Positions 1-6,330 of a stretch of 9,090 nt of DNA are shown here, piece by piece. The stretch comes from an uncultured Oscillospiraceae bacterium (lineage in GTDB: Bacteria > Bacillota > Clostridia > Oscillospirales > Ruminococcaceae): assembly GCA_934456315.1 (NCBI GenBank), contig CAKSHG010000080.1, positions 1-9,090 on the forward strand. The letters are read 5' to 3'. Made by a program: the position numbers and the translations under genes. Numbering within the stretch: the stretch's first letter is position 1; every line of letters begins with the position of its first letter. The notes beneath the pieces were generated by a model. The model ran no database searches, had not been told where the DNA came from, and worked only from the letters and a program-made list of their open reading frames with translations.

Positions 1-542
1 TCGGGACGCAGGTACATCATCAGCGAGGTTTCCGTTACCGCCGCGTGCTCCAGCGCCCAGCCGGGGAATTTCACGTCCTCGAACACCTTATCTATGATAT
101 CCTGCGAAAGGACGTCCCACCAGTTGCTCTCAAGTATCTTCACGTCCGGGTACTTCCGGGATACAAGGTCTATCGCCTCCAGAATGAACGCCTCGTTCTC
201 GAAATGCGCGTTGTTCACGAATATCCGCTTTATCCCGTCCCGGCAGAATTCCTCCAGCACGTCCAGGGTCAGATGTATCAGCGTTTCGCCGTTCAGGTCT
301 ATAGTCCCCGGGAACAGCGGACCGCCTCCGCTCATCGGCTTGGACTTGTATCCATAGCACAAAGTCGGTGCAACGATACCGTCTATCTTATCCGCGAATA
401 TCCTGGATATCCCCTCGGCTATCGCCGCGTCAGTGCACAGCGGAAGATGGTAGCTGTGCTGCTCCGTTGAGCCTACCGGCAGGATAAGCACCTTCTCCTT
501 GCTGCTGTTGAATTCCGCCCATGTCATGTCAGTCATGAACAT
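1..542 (-). CDS. crnA: Creatininase (creatinine amidohydrolase), 3' end cut by window edge
   Basis: About 180 N-terminal residues are present; the rest lies beyond the left edge. The family enzyme (about 260 aa in Pseudomonas) is a cytoplasmic metalloenzyme that reversibly hydrolyses creatinine to creatine. Seen here: GSTEQH with E27 and H29, D38, and NNAHFEN with H113 and E115. From memory these sit at a constant offset of 7 from the metal ligands E34, H36, D45, H120 and E122 of P. putida creatininase. W142, W162 and H166 match its active-site W154, W174 and H178 at a constant offset of 12. The stretch YGYKS...SGGG..FPGT also matches, which argues for a true creatininase rather than a remote member such as MftE or ArfB. 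The start is ATG at 542-540, with GGAAAGGA (560-553) ten bases upstream; ATG at 536 is possible. It is divergent from the ABC transporter operon, with a promoter in the shared gap. Confidence 0.85.
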   Translation of the reverse strand, partial: MFMTDMTWAEFNSSKEKVLILPVGSTEQHSYHLPLCTDAAIAEGISRIFADKIDGIVAPTLCYGYKSKPMSGGGPLFPGTIDLNGETLIHLTLDVLEEFCRDGIKRIFVNNAHFENEAFILEAIDLVSRKYPDVKILESNWWDVLSQDIIDKVFEDVKFPGWALEHAAVTETSLMMYLRP

Positions 543-622
543 ACTATGTCAGTCCTTTCCATTTCTTGAATCTGCAAGTTATATTCAGTAAATCGTGCAC
601 ATTTGCTTCATTTACTACATTT

Positions 623-651
623 ATTATAATAATATGGCGCCGGTTTTGCAA
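623..651 (-). promoter_or_regulatory. Sigma-A-type promoter of the creatininase gene
   Basis: On the minus strand, TTGCAA (651-646, 4 of 6 matches to the -35 consensus) is separated by 17 bp from a perfect TATAAT (628-623). Transcription would start near 616, giving a leader of about 75 bases before ATG at 542. The -35 box lies inside a TTGCAAGA tandem repeat (646-660), which may be a regulator site. This is predicted from consensus only. Confidence 0.55.
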
Positions 652-682
652 GATTGCAAGAATACAAAAATCAATTTCTATT

Positions 683-701
683 ATTGTACCGCGAGTACAA
701 T
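683..701. promoter_or_regulatory. Palindromic operator candidate in the divergent gap
   Basis: ATTGTAC-cgcga-GTACAAT is a perfect inverted repeat with 7-bp arms and a 5-bp spacer. Its last two bases overlap the -35 box of the ABC operon promoter. Its centre lies about 43 bases before the predicted start of transcription, which suits either a repressor that blocks RNA polymerase or an activator that contacts it. The size fits dimeric helix-turn-helix regulators in general. No regulator gene is in the window, so the protein is unknown. Confidence 0.5.
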
Positions 702-728
702 GACAACCGAATGTTTTTTTGCTATAAT
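700..728 (+). promoter_or_regulatory. Sigma-A promoter of the ABC transporter-codA operon
   Basis: ATGACA (700-705, 5 of 6 matches to TTGACA), a 17-bp spacer and a perfect TATAAT (723-728). Transcription would start near 735, leaving a leader of about 78 bases that is A-rich and shows no obvious stem-loop or riboswitch. This is the only good promoter found before the operon's first gene. Confidence 0.75.
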
Positions 729-812
729 ATAGCCAGAACAAAAGAACCGAACCGGACAGCAAAAGAAACAACATCTACGACCGCTGACCAGTTCAGGAAG
801 GGAGAGATCAGA

Positions 813-1964
813 ATGTCAGTAATAGGTCAGAGCATTAAGATCGACGGGGTAAGCAAGATGTACGGCAGCTTCCAGGCGCTCAACAACGTTTCGCTGGAGG
901 CAGCGCCGGGCGAATTCCTGACGATCCTGGGTTCCAGCGGCTCCGGCAAGACCACCCTGCTGAAGATCATCGCAGGATTCGAAGCGGCGAGCGGAGGAAA
1001 GATCCTCATCAACGGCGAGGACGTAGCCCCCAAGAAGGCATACGAAAGAAACATCGGCATGCTGTTCCAGAACTACGCGCTGTTCCCGCACATGACAGTC
1101 GCCGAAAACATAGCCTATCCGCTGAAATTAAGACACGTTCCCAAGGACGAGCTTCAGGAGCGCGTCAACGATATAATCAAGCTGATAAAGCTCGACGGCA
1201 TGGAAAAGCGGCTTCCGAAGCAGCTCTCCGGCGGTCAGCAGCAGAGATGCGCTCTTGCCCGCGCGATCGTCTACAACCCGCCGCTGCTGCTCCTTGACGA
1301 GCCGCTCGGCGCGCTGGACAAGAACCTCCGCCACGAGATGCAGTTCGAGATCAAGCGTATCCAGAACGAACTGGGCATCACGACGATAAGCGTTACGCAC
1401 GACCAGGAGGAGGCGCTCACGATGTCCGACAAGATATGCATCATGAGCCACGGCGTGATACAGCAGTGCTCCAGCCCGGAGGAGATCTACAAGAAGCCCC
1501 GCAACCAGTTCGTTGCAGAGTTCATCGGAAGCACCAACCTCGTCAGGGGCAAGGTCGTATCCAAGGAAAAGACCGATTCCTGCTGGGTCAGCATGGTGCA
1601 GACAGGCATCTCGGACGAGCCGGTGCGCGTTGAGGAGCCCCTTGACAGCCGCCAGTTCAATCTTGAAGATGTCCTGCTGGCGCTCCGCCCGGAGCTTATC
1701 CACCTGATGAAGGACCGTACCGGTCACATCAATTCGTTCTATGCGGATATCGTCAACAGCGTGTACATGGGCGACTATTACAAGGTGCTGATAAGGACCG
1801 ACGACGGCAACGAGCTGAACGTCAAGATATCCCCGGAGGCATTCAATCAGTACGCGTCGCAGAAGCGGCTGGAGTTCTTCTTCAACGCCAACTGCGTAAC
1901 GACGATATACGAAAAGGAAAAGGGAGTAATGCTGAAGCTGGTCGAAGAACCCGCGGCAGTATGA
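813..1964 (+). CDS. ABC transporter ATP-binding protein, spermidine/putrescine (PotA)-type family
   Basis: This 383-aa protein is the cytoplasmic ATPase that powers the importer encoded by the next three genes. Visible in order are Walker A GSSGSGKTT (40-48), Q-loop Q86, signature LSGGQQQR (138-145), Walker B LLLLDEP (158-164), D-loop ALD (167-169) and switch histidine H196. A C-terminal extension from about residue 240 contains a TOBE-type regulatory domain (about 286-380), as in PotA and related MalK/FbpC-like ATPases. All ATPase motifs are intact. The chosen start has AAGGGAG at 798-804, eight bases upstream; an open frame reaching back to 654 crosses the promoter and is not used. The stop overlaps an ATG at 1961 (ATGA), but the next gene more likely starts at 2015. 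The family is secure; the transported substrate is not shown by this subunit. Confidence 0.95.
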   Translation: MSVIGQSIKIDGVSKMYGSFQALNNVSLEAAPGEFLTILGSSGSGKTTLLKIIAGFEAASGGKILINGEDVAPKKAYERNIGMLFQNYALFPHMTVAENIAYPLKLRHVPKDELQERVNDIIKLIKLDGMEKRLPKQLSGGQQQRCALARAIVYNPPLLLLDEPLGALDKNLRHEMQFEIKRIQNELGITTISVTHDQEEALTMSDKICIMSHGVIQQCSSPEEIYKKPRNQFVAEFIGSTNLVRGKVVSKEKTDSCWVSMVQTGISDEPVRVEEPLDSRQFNLEDVLLALRPELIHLMKDRTGHINSFYADIVNSVYMGDYYKVLIRTDDGNELNVKISPEAFNQYASQKRLEFFFNANCVTTIYEKEKGVMLKLVEEPAAV

Positions 1965-2014
1965 CAGACAGATATAAATACATAAAGAACAAAAGATTCA
2001 CGGAGGAACACACT

Positions 2015-3088
2015 ATGAGAAAGTACAGAAGAATCGCAGCGGCACTCACGACAGCGGCAATGCTGACAGGCGTATTATCCGGCTGCTCCGGAAGCAGCAG
2101 CTCCGGCGGTGACGGCTCCGGCAGCTCCGGAAGTTCCGGCGAGCTGGTATTCGTAGACTGGGGCGGAACCAACACCGACGCCCGCGTGGACGCTATCGTA
2201 AAGCCCTTTGAGCAGGAAACCGGGATCCACGTTACAGTGGTCACCCCGTCCGATTACGCGAAGCTCATCTCCATGGTAGAGAACAACACCACCGAGTGGG
2301 ACGTAATGAACTGCGACGCATACTGGGGCGTTTACGCCGGCGAGGAGGGCTACCTGGAGCCGATGGACTACGACGTCATCACAACAAAGATCGACGACGC
2401 AGCGCAGCTTGAATATGTAATGGGCGCGGAGATCTACACCTCCGTCATCGCATACAACACCGACAAGTACACCGCAGATACCGCTCCGTCCAACTGGGAG
2501 CAGTTCTTCGACACGACCAACTATCCCGGCAAGCGCGCCGTCTGGAAGTACCCGGTAACAGTTCTCGAAGCCGCTCTGATGGCTGACGGCGTTCCGAAGG
2601 ACGAGCTTTACCCGCTGGACCTCGACAGGGCATTCGCAAAGCTCGACACCATCAAGGACAGCGTTATCTGGTGGACAAAGGGCGCCGAGCCTTCACAGAT
2701 GCTCTCCACCGGCGAAGCTGATTACGCGCTGGCGTGGAGCGGACGTATCGCTACCGCACAGGACGAAGGCTCCCCGGTAGACATGACCTATGATGGCGGT
2801 ATCATGATAACAGCCGGCTGGGTAGTTCCGAAGAACGCCCCGAACCGCGAGAACGCAATGAAGTTCATCGAATACGCGAGCGAAGCTAACCAGCAGTACG
2901 AATTCTCCAAGCGTATCCCCTACGGCTCCACCAACCCGGAGGCTGTAGCGCTGATGGACGACGACCTGAAATTCGATCTCGGTCAATCGGACGAGCAGCT
3001 CGCAACTGAAATCTACCTCGACAACACCTACTGGGCTGAACACCTCTCCGAGGTCGAGGAACGCTTCAATGCATGGCTTGTAAGCTGA
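2015..3088 (+). CDS. Lipoprotein substrate-binding protein of the ABC importer (PotD/PotF-like)
   Basis: This 357-aa extracellular binding protein captures the substrate and delivers it to the permeases. The N-terminus is a lipoprotein signal: basic MRKYRR, a hydrophobic stretch (7-22) and lipobox LSGC with the lipid-bearing C24, followed by a Ser/Gly-rich linker to about residue 42. The mature part has the look of periplasmic-binding family SBP_bac_8: an opening ELVFVDWGG strand, FEQETGIHV (65-73), SNWEQFFDTTNYPGK (159-173), ALAWSGR (238-244) and GWVVPKNAPN (268-277). The start at 2015 is preceded by GGAGG (2002-2006) with 8-base spacing and places the signal peptide at the very N-terminus; the in-frame ATG at 1961 has no ribosome site. 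Neighbouring enzyme genes suggest a small nitrogenous ligand such as creatinine, but polyamines cannot be excluded from the sequence. Confidence 0.93.
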   Translation: MRKYRRIAAALTTAAMLTGVLSGCSGSSSSGGDGSGSSGSSGELVFVDWGGTNTDARVDAIVKPFEQETGIHVTVVTPSDYAKLISMVENNTTEWDVMNCDAYWGVYAGEEGYLEPMDYDVITTKIDDAAQLEYVMGAEIYTSVIAYNTDKYTADTAPSNWEQFFDTTNYPGKRAVWKYPVTVLEAALMADGVPKDELYPLDLDRAFAKLDTIKDSVIWWTKGAEPSQMLSTGEADYALAWSGRIATAQDEGSPVDMTYDGGIMITAGWVVPKNAPNRENAMKFIEYASEANQQYEFSKRIPYGSTNPEAVALMDDDLKFDLGQSDEQLATEIYLDNTYWAEHLSEVEERFNAWLVS

Positions 3089-3120
3089 TTCAGCCAGAAC
3101 AATCAAACAGAAATTCCACG

Positions 3121-3149
3121 GGGCAGCTCCGCAGACCGCGGTGCTGCCC
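3121..3149 (+). promoter_or_regulatory. Intercistronic stem-loop after the binding-protein gene
   Basis: GGGCAGC-t-CCGC-agacc-GCGG-t-GCTGCCC forms a stem of 7 plus 4 base pairs with a single T-T mismatch and a 5-base loop. It lies 32 bases after the stop of the binding-protein gene and before the first permease. The trailing sequence ttactgtg lacks a T-run, so it is unlikely to be a full terminator. In many ABC operons such hairpins protect the upstream messenger or cause partial termination, so that binding protein exceeds permease; that role is inferred here. Confidence 0.65.
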
Positions 3150-3181
3150 TTACTGTGTGATAAACAAAGGGAGTGTGACAA

Positions 3182-4081
3182 ATGGAAGCAAACAGGACGA
3201 GCTTCAACGGCGACATCAACGCAAAGGGCGTGCCGCTTTCCCACCGCATTTCTAAGCTGTCAGGGCTGAAGTGGGCTACGGTGCTGATACCGCTCGCCTA
3301 CATAGTTCTTACCCTGGTAGTATCAGGTTTCGGAATAATCAAAAAGAGCTTCACCGGCGCGGACGGTTTCACCCTCGACTACTACGTCAAGATATTCACC
3401 GAGCCGCTGTACCTCAAAGTGCTGCTGAACACCCTGCTGACCGGCGTTATCGTAACCGCGGCGTGCCTGCTGCTTGCGTATCCGGCGGCGTACCTCTCCG
3501 TCAGGGCGAAGAAGCCGATGGTCCGCAGGCTCATCACCGGCGGCATCATGATCCCATACTGGATGAGCATGCTGGTCCGTATCTTCGCATGGCAGATAAT
3601 CATGCAGACCAACGGCGTGCTGAATCAGCTGCTGATGTTCCTGCACATCACGAGCGAGCCGGTCCAGTTCCTGTACACCACCGGAGCCGTATGCGTTTCC
3701 ATGACGCACATTCTGCTGCCGTACATGTTCCTTAGCCTCCAGTCCAACATGGAGGGTATCGACGCAAACCTCTCCACCGCTGCGGCGGTCATGGGCGCAA
3801 GACCTGCAAGGGGTTTCGTCGACGTGTTCCTGCCGCTTTCCGTGCCGGGGATCTTCAGCGGCTCGCTGATGGTGTTCGTGCTTTCGCTGGGATTCTACAT
3901 TGCTCCGGCTCTGCTGGGCGGCGCTGATAACATGATGATGTCCAACCTCATCGAGGAAAATATGAACAACTTCAATTCCAACCTCGCTGCCGCTATGTCG
4001 CTGGAGCTGCTGGTGATCGTGTTCGTTATCCTCGGTATCGCATTCAAGTTTGTCGGCAACATCTTCGTGCCGAAGAAATAA
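3182..4081 (+). CDS. ABC transporter permease 1 (PotB-like)
   Basis: This 299-aa integral membrane protein forms half of the translocation channel. About six hydrophobic segments are visible, near residues 31-51, 79-104, 115-140, 163-187, 222-247 and 268-292. The cytoplasmic EAA-type coupling loop lies at about 195-220 (ANLSTAAAVMGARPARGF ending in the LP of FLPLSVPG) and docks on the ATPase. The length and the longer N-terminal cytoplasmic tail are typical of PotB-type subunits. The start at ATG 3182 has AAAGGGAG at 3166-3173 with 8-base spacing. It lies 93 bases after the binding-protein gene, across a stem-loop, and 12 bases before the second permease. No frameshift or missing segment is seen. 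Confidence 0.93.
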   Translation: MEANRTSFNGDINAKGVPLSHRISKLSGLKWATVLIPLAYIVLTLVVSGFGIIKKSFTGADGFTLDYYVKIFTEPLYLKVLLNTLLTGVIVTAACLLLAYPAAYLSVRAKKPMVRRLITGGIMIPYWMSMLVRIFAWQIIMQTNGVLNQLLMFLHITSEPVQFLYTTGAVCVSMTHILLPYMFLSLQSNMEGIDANLSTAAAVMGARPARGFVDVFLPLSVPGIFSGSLMVFVLSLGFYIAPALLGGADNMMMSNLIEENMNNFNSNLAAAMSLELLVIVFVILGIAFKFVGNIFVPKK

Positions 4082-4093
4082 GGGGGCGGAAAT

Positions 4094-4852
4094 ATGCTGT
4101 ACGTTTACACGATAGTCCTGATAATCGTGATGATACTGCCGGCGGTGGTCATTATCCCGCAGGCGTTCACAAGCCTTAACTACTTCAAATTCCCCGTTGA
4201 GGAAACCTCTTTCAAGTGGTTCGAGAAGTTCTTCGACAACGAGCAGTGGGTCGTTGGCCTTGGGCGCAGCATGATGATCGCAGTGCTCGCCGCAGTCCTC
4301 GCGACTGTCATCGGCACCATGGGCGCGCTCGCGATGAACAAGCTCAACTTCAAGGGCAAGTCCGTATTCATGAGCATCATGATAGCCCCGATGGTCGTCC
4401 CCGTGGTGGTCGTCGGAGCCGCGCTCTACACGACCTTCGCGCCAATCGGTCTTACGAACAGTATCCCCGGTCTGGTGTTCGCGCATACGCTGCTCGGTAT
4501 CCCGATGGTGTTCGTCACAATGCTTTCCGGCTTCGCAAACGTCAATGAGAACCTCGAGCTTGCCGCAATGAGCATGGGTTCCTCCCCGGTGGGCGCGTTC
4601 TTTAAGGTGACGCTCCCCACCGTCAAGACCTCCGTGGTGTCATCAGTGCTGTTCGCGTTCGTCACCAGCCTTGACGAGGTAGTCGTGACGACATTCGTTT
4701 CCGGCGCGAACACAAAGACCCTCACGATGGTAATGTGGGAGAACATGCGCACAAATATCGACCCGACGCTTGCAGTCGCGGCGCTGTTCATGATAATCCT
4801 CACCCTCGGCATGTACATCATCAAGGAAGTCGTCGAGGCAAGGAGCAAATAA
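4094..4852 (+). CDS. ABC transporter permease 2 (PotC-like)
   Basis: This 252-aa membrane protein is the partner permease. Hydrophobic segments lie near residues 3-25, 57-82, 91-113, 124-147, 177-200 and 224-247. The EAA loop is clear at about 153-175 (NLELAAMSMGSSPVGAFFKV followed by TLP). It is shorter than its partner, as PotC usually is relative to PotB. The start codon follows GGGGGCGGA (4082-4090) closely, and the gene begins only 12 bases after permease 1, so the two are probably translationally linked. A 38-base gap with nothing but a ribosome site separates it from codA, supporting one transcript. The substrate of the channel is inferred only from the neighbouring enzymes. Confidence 0.93.
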   Translation: MLYVYTIVLIIVMILPAVVIIPQAFTSLNYFKFPVEETSFKWFEKFFDNEQWVVGLGRSMMIAVLAAVLATVIGTMGALAMNKLNFKGKSVFMSIMIAPMVVPVVVVGAALYTTFAPIGLTNSIPGLVFAHTLLGIPMVFVTMLSGFANVNENLELAAMSMGSSPVGAFFKVTLPTVKTSVVSSVLFAFVTSLDEVVVTTFVSGANTKTLTMVMWENMRTNIDPTLAVAALFMIILTLGMYIIKEVVEARSK

Positions 4853-4890
4853 TTTCAATATCGGAATTTCAGAACGGGAGATGTATTTTC

Positions 4891-6147
4891 ATGGCACTCT
4901 ACAAAAACGCAAAGCTAAGAAACGGCAAGACCGCTGATATACTCGTAAGGGACGGCAAAATAGCGAAGATCGGAGCGGTTTCCGCAGAGGAAGCCTCCGG
5001 CGAGGAGGTCACCGACCTCGGCGGGAAGCTGGTCTGCGAGCCTTACTGCGACCCGCATATCCACCTCGACTACGTTTTCACCGCGCAGAGCTTCGGCGAG
5101 AACACCACCGGAACGCTGTTCGACGGCATAGCAAGCTGGTCGGACTCCAAGAGCGGGCTGACCGCCGAAATCATCAAGGAGCGCGCCAGAAAGGGACTGC
5201 GCGAGCAGATCCTGGGCGGCACGCAGTACATCAGGACTCACATCGACGTCACCGACCCGAACCTCACCGGGCTGAAGGCAATGCTGGAGCTCCGCGAGGA
5301 GATGAAGGACCTTGCCGAGATACAGATAGTAGCGTTCCCGCAGGAGGGCATGTATTCCTACAAGGGCGGCGCCGAGCTGGTCGAGGAGGGTCTGAAGATG
5401 GGCGCGGACTGCGTCGGAGCGATCCCGCACTTCGAGTACACCGCGGAACTCGGCACAAAGTCCGTCAAGAAAGCCGTGGAGCTGGCGGTGAAGTACGACA
5501 AGCTGGTGGACGTCCACTGCGACGAAACCGACGACGACATGTCGCGGTTCGTTGAGGTGCTCGCATACGAGGCGATGGACAACGGCATCGGCAGCCGCAC
5601 GACAGCCTCCCACACCTGCGCGATGGGCAGCTACAACAACGCCTACGCATTCAAGCTGTTCAAGCTGCTGAAAAAATCCGGAGTGAACTTCATCTCCTGC
5701 CCCACCGAGAATATCCACCTCCAGGGGCGCTACGACGCCTACCCGATACGCCGCGGACTTACCCGCGTAAAGGAAATGCTTGACGACGACATCAACGTAT
5801 GTTTCGCGCAGGATTCCATCTGCGACCCCTGGTACCCGCTGGGCAACGGAAACCTGATGTACGTCCTGGACGCAGGATTCCATATCTGCCACCTGACCGC
5901 GCCGGAGTACATGTCCCGTGCGCTCGACCTTATCTCCTGCAACGGAGCGAAAACGATGTCCCTCGGCGACCGCTATTTCCTGAAAGAAGGCAATCCCGCA
6001 AGCTTCATCGTCATAGACGCGGGCAGCGATTTCGACGCGCTGCGCAACCGTGCCGGGGTGCTGATGTCAGTCAGAAACGGAAAGGTGCTGTTCAAGAAAA
6101 AGCCGATGGAGTTCGAAAAGGAACTGTTATCATCTCACGGGCTGTGA
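4891..6147 (+). CDS. codA: CodA-type cytosine deaminase family amidohydrolase (possible creatinine deiminase)
   Basis: This 418-aa cytoplasmic metal-dependent amidohydrolase is clearly related to E. coli CodA (cytosine to uracil plus ammonia). Ligands and catalytic residues visible: PHIHLD with H56 and H58, IQIVAFPQEG with Q151, DVHCDE with H209 and E212, SHT with H241, and D308. NIHLQGR (274-280) and DPWYPLG (312-318) are conserved too. The substrate-side loop reads FAQDSICD (305-312), where E. coli has FGHDDVFD from memory: the second aspartate is S309 and the phenylalanine is C311. The substrate may therefore not be cytosine; some CodA-family enzymes are known to deiminate creatinine to N-methylhydantoin. 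The start at ATG 4891 has GGGAG ten bases upstream; a longer open frame from 4735 overlaps the permease gene and is rejected. It is the last gene of the transporter operon, followed by a terminator. Confidence 0.92.
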   Translation: MALYKNAKLRNGKTADILVRDGKIAKIGAVSAEEASGEEVTDLGGKLVCEPYCDPHIHLDYVFTAQSFGENTTGTLFDGIASWSDSKSGLTAEIIKERARKGLREQILGGTQYIRTHIDVTDPNLTGLKAMLELREEMKDLAEIQIVAFPQEGMYSYKGGAELVEEGLKMGADCVGAIPHFEYTAELGTKSVKKAVELAVKYDKLVDVHCDETDDDMSRFVEVLAYEAMDNGIGSRTTASHTCAMGSYNNAYAFKLFKLLKKSGVNFISCPTENIHLQGRYDAYPIRRGLTRVKEMLDDDINVCFAQDSICDPWYPLGNGNLMYVLDAGFHICHLTAPEYMSRALDLISCNGAKTMSLGDRYFLKEGNPASFIVIDAGSDFDALRNRAGVLMSVRNGKVLFKKKPMEFEKELLSSHGL

Positions 6148-6220
6148 TCAAACCCGACAAAAAAGTCGATGGGGTCGGTCAAGAACTGCTTCCGATTTGT
6201 GATCAAAACCAACAAACTAT

Positions 6221-6254
6221 ACCGCTGCAGTGCGAAATGCCTGCAGCGGTTTTT
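6221..6254 (+). terminator. Rho-independent terminator of the transporter-codA operon
   Basis: ACCGCTGCAG (6221-6230) pairs perfectly with CTGCAGCGGT (6241-6250) around the 10-base loop tgcgaaatgc, followed by a run of five T (6250-6254). This is a textbook intrinsic terminator, 73 bases after the codA stop and just before the next promoter. Confidence 0.88.
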
Positions 6255-6257
6255 GTA

Positions 6258-6287
6258 TTGACATTTTCGGATATAAAGTGATATAAT
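6258..6287 (+). promoter_or_regulatory. Strong sigma-A promoter of the reductase-methyltransferase operon
   Basis: Perfect TTGACA (6258-6263), an 18-bp spacer and perfect TATAAT (6282-6287), preceded by TGA, which gives an extended -10 (TGN). It begins four bases after the T-run of the upstream terminator, so transcription units are cleanly separated. The start would be near 6294, leaving a leader of about 37 bases. No clear operator is seen. Confidence 0.85.
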
Positions 6288-6330
6288 TAGTTCGAAATAA
6301 CCACAAAACCAGAAACGGAGTCAATACAGC

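Noticed and set aside
654..812. N-terminal extension of the ATPase gene by 53 codons
   Set aside because: It would place the operator, -35 and -10 boxes inside the gene; family alignment and the ribosome site fit ATG at 813.
735..812. Riboswitch or attenuator in the operon leader
   Set aside because: The stretch is A-rich with no stable stem or known aptamer pattern that I can recognise.
1128..1727. 199-codon minus-strand open frame opposite the ATPase gene
   Set aside because: Shadow of a complete ABC ATPase with all motifs.
1961..2014. Alternative ATGA-overlap start of the binding protein
   Set aside because: No ribosome site, and 18 extra residues would precede the signal peptide; GGAGG supports 2015.
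3323..4486. Long (387 codons) open frame on the minus strand opposite the two permease genes
   Set aside because: Its product is loaded with His, Asp and Glu without any domain pattern, typical of the antisense of GC-rich coding DNA, and it runs across two convincing permeases.
2015..4852. Firm assignment as a polyamine (PotABCD) transporter
   Set aside because: Family resemblance is clear, but this family also moves other substrates and the neighbours are creatininase and a deaminase, so the Pot names were not given.
4735..4890. Upstream extension of codA into the permease gene
   Set aside because: Out of line with the family's N-terminus and overlaps a confident permease; ATG 4891 has a GGGAG site.
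4915..5892. 325-codon minus-strand open frame opposite codA
   Set aside because: Shadow of codA; the sense frame has full family motifs and a ribosome site.
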